A DNA stretch of 50,486 bases from Lachnospiraceae bacterium (GTDB lineage Bacteria > Bacillota > Clostridia > Lachnospirales > Lachnospiraceae): assembly GCA_028724245.1 (NCBI GenBank), contig JAQYDI010000010.1:1-50486 (forward strand). Reading direction: 5' to 3'. A program made the position numbers and the translations under genes. Under the pieces are notes generated by a model. That model searched no databases. It had not been told where the DNA came from and saw only the letters and a program-made list of their open reading frames with translations. Shown one piece after another: positions 44,209 through 50,486 of the stretch; within the stretch, counting starts at the first letter, position 1; the number at the start of each line of letters is the position of its first letter.

Positions 44209-44912
44209 CGTCCACCTCCGTCAAACTTGTATCCCTGGCCCCATACTACCTTAAGATAACGCGGACTGGCCGCATTGATCTCGATTTTTTCCCGCAGATG
44301 ACGGATATGTACGGGCACGGTGCGGTCCGAACCGGTATAGGACTCATTCCATACAGTCTGATAAATGGCTGCAGGAGAAAATACACGTCCGGGATTTTCC
44401 ATAAACAGCTTCAGCATAGCGTATTCAGTGGGAGTCAGATTCACTTCCTCCCCCTCAACCAGAACGCGCTTGCTGGCGTCATCCAGCTCAATGCCGCCGA
44501 TCCGGATCACCTGCTTTTCTTCTTCTGCGGCAGAAGACCCGCCGCCAAACATCATATAACGCCGGATCTGCGCTTTCACACGGGCCAGCAGTTCCACCGG
44601 ACGGAAAGGCTTTGTAATATAATCATCGGCACCCACATTCAGGCCCAGTATCATGTCGATTTCTTCACTTTTGGCTGTCAGAAGAATCACCGGTACATTG
44701 GAAAACTGACGAATCTCATTGAGCGCGCTGATTCCGTCCATGACGGGCATCATAATATCAAGAAGAATCAGGTGAAGTTCCTGCTCCTTTGCAATCTTAA
44801 CGGCTTCCCTACCGTTGGAAGCCTCCACAACCTCATAATTTTCCGCGCCCAGATAAATTTTCAGAGCGGAAACAATATCTTTTTCATCATCACAAACCAG
44901 AATTTTATACAT
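44205..44912 (-). CDS. VanR-like OmpR-family response regulator
   Basis: 235 residues: receiver with D52 (LILLDIMMPVMDG), LTAKSEE switch and an OmpR winged helix with the typical ending YLKVVWGQGYKFD. ATG 44912 follows GGAGG by 11 bases; the ATG at 44930 has no ribosome site. Cotranscribed with the kinase. No target gene such as a transporter lies next to it, so its regulon is elsewhere or includes itself. Confidence 0.9.
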   Translation of the reverse strand: MYKILVCDDEKDIVSALKIYLGAENYEVVEASNGREAVKIAKEQELHLILLDIMMPVMDGISALNEIRQFSNVPVILLTAKSEEIDMILGLNVGADDYITKPFRPVELLARVKAQIRRYMMFGGGSSAAEEEKQVIRIGGIELDDASKRVLVEGEEVNLTPTEYAMLKLFMENPGRVFSPAAIYQTVWNESYTGSDRTVPVHIRHLREKIEINAASPRYLKVVWGQGYKFDGGGR

Positions 44913-44998
44913 GTCGATCCATACCTCCATCTGCTAACACTATATCATTTTATACATTAAGAAAAAATCAGCTAAATGTTTAAGAATATATTAAATTC

Positions 44999-45025
44999 GC
45001 AGACATGTCTGCTGCAGATATTATA
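44999..45025 (-). promoter_or_regulatory. Promoter and palindrome of the VanRS-like operon
   Basis: An extended -10 element (TATGTTATAAT, minus strand) with no good -35, and directly downstream the 14-bp perfect palindrome at 44999-45012. The palindrome would lie at about the transcription start, a position where a bound repressor blocks initiation. Confidence 0.5.
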
Positions 45026-45130
45026 ACATAAAATGCCCTCTCTCCGCCCTCCCGAAAAGAATTATCTTTTCATTATTCCCATCTGGAATCGTTCATTTCA
45101 GATTCGTATCATGAAGTTGCTGTAATTACA

Positions 45131-45159
45131 TTGACCATATCCGCAATCAGTTGTATACT
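45131..45159 (+). promoter_or_regulatory. Promoter of the cbiMNQO genes
   Basis: TTGACC (45131-45136), 17-base spacer, TATACT (45154-45159). Predicted start near 45166, leader about 98 bases. Confidence 0.88.
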
Positions 45160-45178
45160 TTTCATAAATCAATTTATT

Positions 45179-45231
45179 AATAACTGTTCAGAAAGGGGCT
45201 TTGTTTCTATAGTCGGCTCCGGACAGTTATA
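45179..45231 (+). repeat. Leader hairpin with family A-like ends
   Basis: ATAACTGTTCAG and CCGGACAGTTAT form a 12-bp inverted repeat with two mismatches inside the cbiM leader. The ends resemble those of family A elements (GTAACTGTTCAG), but the interior is unrelated, so it may be a degenerate copy or an independent leader structure. Confidence 0.45.
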
Positions 45232-45263
45232 CTATATTCCACTATCATAAGAAGGAGACAACT

Positions 45264-46025
45264 ATGAACAGAAAAGAGAAAAATCTTCTGGCTCTGTGCA
45301 GTATCGCAGCACTGACAATTGCTGTGGCTCCGGCGGCGAATGCCATGCATATCATGGAAGGCATGCTGCCGCCCGCCTACTGCATTATGTGGGGAGTCCT
45401 CTGCATTCCTTTTATTGCAGCAGGCTTTATGAAAATCAACAAAACACTGGCAGAAAACCGCAAACTGGTAGTGATTCTGGCCATGGCAGGTGCCTATGCA
45501 TTTATCCTGTCAGCGCTCAAGATTCCTTCTGTAACGGGAAGCTGTTCCCATATGACCGGTACCGGCCTCTGTGCCATTCTTTTTGGCCCCTGCGTTACAG
45601 CGATCATCGGAACCATCGTACTGCTGTTTCAGGCAATTCTGCTGGCACATGGCGGACTGACCACACTGGGAGCCAATATCTTTTCCATGGCCATTGCAGG
45701 TCCTCTGCTTTCCTGGCTGATCTACAAAGTGCTTAATAAGACCGGTATTCCCAAATACGTCAATGTATTTCTGGCAGCTGCCCTGGGTGACCTGTTTACA
45801 TACTGTGTAACCTCTTTTGAACTGTCACTGGCGTACCCTGCAGCAGAAGGTGGTTTCGCTGCTTCCATGGCTGAATTTCTCGGCATTTTCGCCATTACGC
45901 AGATTCCTCTGGCAGTAATTGAAGGACTGATTACCGTTGTTGTTATCATGGGACTGGAAAGCTTTGCAAAGAGCGACCTGATCAGTCTCGGCTTTATAAC
46001 GAAAAAGGAGGTATCTCATGAGTAA
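45264..46025 (+). CDS. cbiM: Cobalt ECF transporter S component CbiM
   Basis: 253 residues. A signal-like first helix ends near ANAMHIMEG; after it the N-terminal M-H-I-M-E-G segment is the metal site of CbiM proteins, which bind Co2+ via the free N-terminus and a histidine. Six further membrane segments follow. AAGGAG precedes the ATG. Overlaps cbiN by eight bases. With CbiN present, cobalt rather than nickel is the likely substrate. Confidence 0.95.
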   Translation: MNRKEKNLLALCSIAALTIAVAPAANAMHIMEGMLPPAYCIMWGVLCIPFIAAGFMKINKTLAENRKLVVILAMAGAYAFILSALKIPSVTGSCSHMTGTGLCAILFGPCVTAIIGTIVLLFQAILLAHGGLTTLGANIFSMAIAGPLLSWLIYKVLNKTGIPKYVNVFLAAALGDLFTYCVTSFELSLAYPAAEGGFAASMAEFLGIFAITQIPLAVIEGLITVVVIMGLESFAKSDLISLGFITKKEVSHE

Positions 46026-46332
46026 AGGTAAACTGGCAATTCTGCTGCTGCTTCTCTGTGCCGTAATTGCAATCGTTCCGCTGGTTATGTACGGCAGTTC
46101 TGCTGAATTCGGCGGTTCCGACGATGCCGGCAGCGAAGCGATCTCCGAACTGGTGAATGAAGATGTGGAACCGTGGTTTACACCCGTAATCGAATCCGCG
46201 CTTGGCATGGAACTTCCCGGGGAAGTGGAATCCCTGCTGTTCTGTCTGCAGGTTGCTCTTGGAAGCGGCGTCTTCTTTTTCTTCTTCGGACGTTACTATG
46301 AACGCTCCAAGCTGGAATCCCGAACAGAGTAA
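46018..46332 (+). CDS. cbiN: Cobalt transporter auxiliary subunit CbiN
   Basis: 104 residues with two membrane helices (about 5-25 and 78-95) joined by an extracytoplasmic loop containing the conserved EPWF motif. CbiN assists metal loading of CbiM. AAAGGAGG lies within the cbiM end; the ATG overlaps cbiM. It is followed by an intrinsic terminator before cbiQ. Confidence 0.93.
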   Translation: MSKGKLAILLLLLCAVIAIVPLVMYGSSAEFGGSDDAGSEAISELVNEDVEPWFTPVIESALGMELPGEVESLLFCLQVALGSGVFFFFFGRYYERSKLESRTE

Positions 46333-46349
46333 TTCTTTTTTGCAACCGG

Positions 46350-46386
46350 AAAGACTGATGCTGCTTCGTACAGCATCGGTCTTTTT
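46350..46386 (+). terminator. Internal terminator between cbiN and cbiQ
   Basis: AAGACTGATGCTG (46351-46363) pairs with CAGCATCGGTCTT (46371-46383; one G-U), followed by Ts. It lies inside the transporter operon and should reduce cbiQO transcripts relative to cbiMN. Confidence 0.85.
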
Positions 46387-46412
46387 CATTATCGGAAAGG
46401 ACCAACATCATC

Positions 46413-47291
46413 ATGAATGTTTTTCATCGTATGCATGATCAGGATCACATGCACAAACATGATCACAGACCTGTGCATAATCACAACCATACCCACAGAC
46501 GCGGCCACAGTCACGATTCCCTGTCCATTGATCAGATGGCTTTCCAGTCCGGTTTAAGCCATATCAATCCGGGATTCAAGGTGGCTTTTTCCGTGTTTGC
46601 TCTGATTTTCCTTCTTGCAGCAGACAATCTGGCTATTTCCCTGCTGGTATTTATCACCATGTACTATCTTACTGTTATAAGAGGCGGTGTTTCCGGGCAC
46701 AGCTACCTGTCTCTGCTGGCAATTCCTCTGCTTTTTGCAGTCGTGACGGTTCTGACAATAGCACTGGATTTTTCTCTTTCACCCGTCGGTGAATACCACC
46801 TGCATCTGTTCTTTTTTTACATTTATACATCACGGACAGCCCTCTGGAAAGCCTTCTGCCTGTTCTGCAAGGTATTCTCCGCAGTCAGCTGCATGTACTT
46901 CATGTCACTTTCCACACCGGTCAACGAAATCATCTGCGTACTGCAGCAGTGCCATCTGCCGTCTCTGATTACAGAACTCATGAATATGATCTACCGGTTT
47001 ATTTTCATTCTTCTGGAAGTCCAGCAGAAGATGTCTGTCTCCGCCCGTTCGCGCCTGGGTTATATCGACACCCGCACATCACTCCGAACGTTCGGCAATA
47101 TCGGCAGCAACCTGTTTATCGTATCCATGAAAAAAGCCGGTCATTATTATGATGCCCTTCTGGCGCGCTGTTATGACGGACAGCTGAATTTTCTCACAGA
47201 GGAAAAACCGCTGAATAAAAAACTGGTGCTCTGTGCCGTGTTGTATTTTGTGGTTTTAAGTATGATTCTTATCACATTGAAATTCCTGTAA
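46413..47291 (+). CDS. cbiQ: ECF transporter T component CbiQ with His-rich N-terminus
   Basis: 292 residues. The first 36 carry 12 histidines in HxH repeats, an unusual cytosolic metal-binding extension, then a standard CbiQ membrane protein with five to six helices and the ARSRLGYIDTRTSLRTFGNI coupling region that contacts the ATPase. GGAAAGGA precedes the ATG by 11 bases. The stop codon lies inside the left end of a family A repeat. Confidence 0.92.
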   Translation: MNVFHRMHDQDHMHKHDHRPVHNHNHTHRRGHSHDSLSIDQMAFQSGLSHINPGFKVAFSVFALIFLLAADNLAISLLVFITMYYLTVIRGGVSGHSYLSLLAIPLLFAVVTVLTIALDFSLSPVGEYHLHLFFFYIYTSRTALWKAFCLFCKVFSAVSCMYFMSLSTPVNEIICVLQQCHLPSLITELMNMIYRFIFILLEVQQKMSVSARSRLGYIDTRTSLRTFGNIGSNLFIVSMKKAGHYYDALLARCYDGQLNFLTEEKPLNKKLVLCAVLYFVVLSMILITLKFL

Positions 47292-47375
47292 CTGTTCAGC
47301 GGTTCTTTTTTGCCGGGATATCACAGTCATTCTGCCTCACCGCCTGTATTCCCCGGCAGAAGCCTGAACAGTTAC
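47288..47375. repeat. Dispersed repeat family A copy between cbiQ and cbiO
   Basis: 88 bases with ends GTAACTGTTCAG and CTGAACAGTTAC (perfect 12-bp inverted repeat). It carries the inverted-arm module GATATCACAGTCATTCTGCC and the hairpin module up to CCCCGGCAG, both shared with copies at 11.97, 14.1 and 33.1 kb. The cbiQ stop TAA (47289-47291) is part of the element. Confidence 0.85.
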
Positions 47376-47407
47376 CTTTTATCATTAAAAATCAGGAGAA
47401 AACAGTT

Positions 47408-48250
47408 ATGCATACAGAAGAAATTATCCGCACAGAACATCTGAGCTACCTTTATGATGGAGAAAAGGCCGCTCTGAATGATATTAATGTTTCCATCAAA
47501 AAGGGAGAGCGCATTGCCGTAATCGGCTCCAACGGTGCCGGAAAATCCACCTTTTTCCTGAATCTGAACGGTGTTCTTACCGGCACGGAAGGAACTATTT
47601 TTTTCCATGGAAAACCCATAGGACATAAAAACAGGGAGCTGAACGAACTGCGTAAAAAAATCGGAATCGTCTTTCAGGATGCAGATAATCAGATCATTGC
47701 CTCCACTGTTATGGCGGAAGTATCTTTCGGACCCATGAACATGGGACTTTCCAGAGAAGAGGTCTCCCGCAGAGTTGATGAAGCGCTGGAATATATGAAC
47801 ATCTCCGAATTCAAAAGCAGACCCGCCCATTACCTCAGCGGCGGTGAGAAAAAAAGAGTCAGCATTGCCGATATTATTGCCATGAAGCCGGAGGTTATCA
47901 TCTTCGACGAGCCCACCGCATCCCTTGATCCCGTCAATTCCGATATGTTTGAAGAAGTGCTGAATCGACTGGGCGCAGACAATACAACGCTGCTGGTATC
48001 CACCCACGATGTGAATTTTGCCTATCGATGGGCACAGCGTGTTCTTGTATTCTGTAATGGACAGATTATTGCTGACGGCTCTCCCTCCCGGATCTTCCAG
48101 CAGGAAGAAATCCTGAAGAAGGCCAACCTGAAAAAGCCGATCCTTCTGGAAGTCTGTGAAGTTCTGCAAAAAAAAGGGCTTCTCGCCGGTGATGCCGCAC
48201 TTCCCGTGGACATTCCCGGCTTTGAAGCCCTGATCCAGAATCTGGCTTAG
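47408..48250 (+). CDS. cbiO: ECF transporter ATPase CbiO
   Basis: 280 residues of the ABC ATPase family. Walker A GSNGAGKST (40-48), Q-loop Q90, signature LSGGE (143-147), Walker B ending DEPT (167-170) and a switch histidine in STHDVNF. Powers cobalt uptake with CbiQ. AGGAG lies nine bases before the ATG. It is 116 bases after cbiQ because of the repeat element, and convergent with the surface lysozyme gene 24 bases away. Confidence 0.95.
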   Translation: MHTEEIIRTEHLSYLYDGEKAALNDINVSIKKGERIAVIGSNGAGKSTFFLNLNGVLTGTEGTIFFHGKPIGHKNRELNELRKKIGIVFQDADNQIIASTVMAEVSFGPMNMGLSREEVSRRVDEALEYMNISEFKSRPAHYLSGGEKKRVSIADIIAMKPEVIIFDEPTASLDPVNSDMFEEVLNRLGADNTTLLVSTHDVNFAYRWAQRVLVFCNGQIIADGSPSRIFQQEEILKKANLKKPILLEVCEVLQKKGLLAGDAALPVDIPGFEALIQNLA

Positions 48251-48274
48251 CCTGATTTCTGCTTCACTTTGTTT

Positions 48275-50486
48275 TTATTTTGCCTTAATTTTAATTGTCT
48301 TGCTGTAATTGCTGTACACATTGCTGCTGCCCACTTTTCTGTAGGCACGTACCGTATAGTAATAATATTTGCCTCGGGTTGCCGATGTCGTATACGATAT
48401 GGTACTTCCTGAGGTAATCGTTTTTATACGGATCCATTTTCCACTGGCAGAACTCTTCCGGTACACTGCATATCCGCTGGCACCGCTGATCTTTTTCCAG
48501 CTCAGCTTTACTTTGCCTGCCTGCGTAGATTTCGCAGTAAGGGACGGCGCAGATGGAATCGCCTTGCCGGAAATACCTGTTGTATTATATTTTCCGTAAA
48601 TGCGTGTTCCGCTCACGGTACGGTATGCCCGAACCGTGTAATAATATTTCTTTCCGGTTGTAATTTTATACCCATCAGTAAAACTCCGGGCTGTGGATTT
48701 TACATCCGCCAGATATTTCCATCCGCCGCCGGACTCCTTCCGGTAGATCCGATAGCCGCTGGCGCCGGATACGCCGGACCAGGTTACTTTCAGATTTTTG
48801 TAATTAACAGAAGTTACCTTTCCCAGCTTCGGTGTCGCCGGAATTGCTTTTCCTGAAACAGATGACGATTTGCTGCTGACAACCTTCTTACCGTTCACCA
48901 TTCGATATGCACACACGGCATAATAATAGGTTTTGCCGGTGGTTACACCGGTATTTGTCCATGAAGTCGTTGTTAAACCATCTTTTACAGGTGTTGAAGA
49001 CCAGCTTCCGCCGGAGGTTTTCCGGAATACCTGATAACCATCAGCCCCGGACACTTTTCCCCATGTGATCTTTATGCTGTTATAGCCGGCGGAAGATATA
49101 CTCTTCACTGTCGGCGCTGCCAGCGCTGTTTTACCGGAAAGTCCCGTACTGCTGCGGCTTCCCTCAATTTTCTGATTCCCACTCAGGAAATAAGCGCTGA
49201 CTGAATAATAATAGGTTGTACCGGTGTTTACGTTTGTATCCTTATAAACGGTGCTGCCCGGATCATTGCTGACCGGTGACCAGCTCCCGCCCGATACCTT
49301 CCGATACACCTGATAACCATCAGCTCCGGGCACTTCTTTCCACGTAAATTTCAGAGTTCTGTAATCCACAGCAGTAACTGATGTCAATCCGGGCTGTGCA
49401 GGAACTACCTTTACCTGAATTCCATTCGTATTATATTTACTGTAATGCACTTCACCACTCAGAGTATAGTATGCTTTTACCGTATAACAGTATGTTTTTC
49501 CTGTTTTTACACTCTGGTCTGTGAAGCTTACCGTCCCTGAATCTGTCTTTGGAGCTGCAGCCGTTGTCACAGGATTGTTCATATCCCAGACTTCGCCGGC
49601 TTCTTTTCTGTAAACCAGATACCCCTCTGCCTGAGGTACAGACGCCCATGTAAGCTTTACGCTCTGAGCAGAAACAACCTGCGCACTTTTCAGAGAAGGT
49701 GTCGCCAGACTGGTTGTTGCCTGAAGGTCATCTGACCAGCTGCCGCAGCTTTTCGTTCCATTTTCCGTATAATATGTACGAATCCGGTAATAATATGTTG
49801 TTTCGGCTGCTGCCGTTTCATCGGTCCAGCAGATTGCTGCCGCCGCATCCACTGTCTTTACACCGGACCATGTTTTCTGGTCCGTGCTTCGCTGGATTTC
49901 ATATCCCTCGGCTCCGGGCACCACATTCCATGACAGATTCACTTTCGTGCCGTTTGCAACAGACACAGATTTCCATTCCGGTGCTTCAGTTTCGTCTGAG
50001 GAAGTATATAAAAAGTTAACATCAACATTTCCCGTAATGCCGGAAACACTCCCTGCAGATGAATACTGCCACATAATATACGGAGATGCCGAATATCCGG
50101 CTTCATTGTTATAACGGGCAAGCCATACCTGGTAACCGGCATCCGTCAGCTGTGACGGATACATCTCATCTGTCAGCATGGATTGATTGGCATAAACCAT
50201 GGCCTGATAGCCGGCATCCTTAATCGTTTTGCAGAATGCTTTACAGATTTCAGTCTGCTCTGCTTTTGTCAGATTTGCGTCATACAAACGGCCACCCAGA
50301 TCACCTCCGCCCGGATTGGCATATTCCACATCCATAACAATGGGAAGATCCAGTTTGTCCAGATACGCAGCGCAAAGTTTCAGACAGTGGTTTGCTTCTT
50401 CCACGGCTTCCGCAGTCGTGATTGCCTGAGAATAAATATAGATTCCCACCTTCAGCCCCGCTGCCAGCGCATTTTTTATATTTTTC
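48275..50486 (-). CDS. GH25 lysozyme with six fibronectin III domains (partial)
   Basis: The gene runs off the right edge, so the N-terminus (signal peptide and first part of the catalytic domain) is missing. About 165 residues of a GH25 muramidase are visible, including VGIYIYSQAI and the catalytic DVE in PIVMDVEYANP. Six fibronectin III domains of ~95 residues follow, each with YYY-RAYR-type strands. The protein is probably secreted and cuts or binds peptidoglycan. No sortase or choline-binding end. The ~12 codons upstream of ATG 50449 still read as GH25 (NALAAGLKVG), so that ATG is not the true start. Confidence 0.92.
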   Translation of the reverse strand, partial: KNIKNALAAGLKVGIYIYSQAITTAEAVEEANHCLKLCAAYLDKLDLPIVMDVEYANPGGGDLGGRLYDANLTKAEQTEICKAFCKTIKDAGYQAMVYANQSMLTDEMYPSQLTDAGYQVWLARYNNEAGYSASPYIMWQYSSAGSVSGITGNVDVNFLYTSSDETEAPEWKSVSVANGTKVNLSWNVVPGAEGYEIQRSTDQKTWSGVKTVDAAAAICWTDETAAAETTYYYRIRTYYTENGTKSCGSWSDDLQATTSLATPSLKSAQVVSAQSVKLTWASVPQAEGYLVYRKEAGEVWDMNNPVTTAAAPKTDSGTVSFTDQSVKTGKTYCYTVKAYYTLSGEVHYSKYNTNGIQVKVVPAQPGLTSVTAVDYRTLKFTWKEVPGADGYQVYRKVSGGSWSPVSNDPGSTVYKDTNVNTGTTYYYSVSAYFLSGNQKIEGSRSSTGLSGKTALAAPTVKSISSAGYNSIKITWGKVSGADGYQVFRKTSGGSWSSTPVKDGLTTTSWTNTGVTTGKTYYYAVCAYRMVNGKKVVSSKSSSVSGKAIPATPKLGKVTSVNYKNLKVTWSGVSGASGYRIYRKESGGGWKYLADVKSTARSFTDGYKITTGKKYYYTVRAYRTVSGTRIYGKYNTTGISGKAIPSAPSLTAKSTQAGKVKLSWKKISGASGYAVYRKSSASGKWIRIKTITSGSTISYTTSATRGKYYYYTVRAYRKVGSSNVYSNYSKTIKIKAK

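Larger units (their letters stand above)
44913..45263. other. Divergent control region, VanRS-like pair and cbiM
   Basis: About 350 bases. Minus strand: extended -10 (TGT-TATAAT, -10 at 45020-45025) with a perfect 14-bp palindrome GCAGACATGTCTGC at 44999-45012 just downstream. Plus strand: the cbi promoter and a leader hairpin. No cobalamin or NiCo riboswitch core was found. Confidence 0.6.

Noticed and set aside
45160-45263. Cobalamin or NiCo riboswitch in front of cbiM
   Set aside because: The leader is only ~98 bases and lacks the conserved cores of both classes; only one inverted repeat is visible.

Overview
The window is a dense, almost wholly coding chromosomal segment from a low-to-mid GC Gram-positive anaerobe. 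It is most likely a member of the Clostridia, and the Lachnospiraceae fit best. Reasons: strong AGGAGG ribosome sites; a SCIFF ranthipeptide precursor and its radical SAM maturase beside secDF; gatCAB; a TIGR04086 membrane protein; a clade-II single-chain PurL; a CbiMNQO transporter; and VanW, GH25 and fibronectin III surface proteins. The species call is inference. No rRNA, tRNA, CRISPR array, phage or transposase gene was seen.

Layout. 1-9.5 kb (minus strand): amino-acid biosynthesis, leuB-ilvD-ilvB-serC-serA, followed by a DUF1015 gene, dtd and a SanA/YdcF-like gene. 9.9-14 kb: a membrane protein of unknown role, an HPr-like protein lacking the phosphorylated histidine, a possible tiny hydrophobic peptide plus small RNA, an XRE regulator and an ArsC/Spx-like protein lacking its cysteine. 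14.3-23.6 kb (minus): gatC-gatA-gatB, yajC, tgt, secDF, the SCIFF maturase, the SCIFF precursor and a TIGR04086 gene. 23.7-26 kb: a zinc-ribbon membrane protein and an orphan M56 (BlaR1-type) peptidase. 26.2-32.8 kb (minus): purL and a large exported VanW protein. 33-37.3 kb: an amidohydrolase, a small nickel operon (76-aa unknown, His-rich protein, CooT), an ATP-grasp enzyme and an esterase.

37.5-41.7 kb (minus): a Na+/phosphate cotransporter, a PhoP/PhoB-type regulator and a PhoR kinase. They lie behind a clear array of TTTACA repeats with 11-bp spacing (a Pho box), so the locus is probably autoregulated by phosphate starvation. 41.8-44.9 kb: a cytidylate-kinase-like protein and a VanRS-type two-component pair. 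45.1-48.3 kb (plus): cbiMNQO cobalt transporter with a good promoter, an internal terminator and a repeat between cbiQ and cbiO. The right end holds a partial GH25 lysozyme with six fibronectin III domains, cut by the window edge.

The least ordinary material is between genes. A dispersed repeat family shares an inverted module and a hairpin module, with copies near 11.97, 14.1, 33.1 and 47.3 kb. A second MITE-like inverted-repeat element lies at 36.4-36.6 kb. These elements often sit exactly at the ends of genes; two supply the stop codon of the neighbouring gene. Other items are a 5 x 15-bp tandem array of Shine-Dalgarno-like motifs in front of phoR, a palindrome over the -35 box of the nickel operon, and a structured leader before the HPr-like gene.
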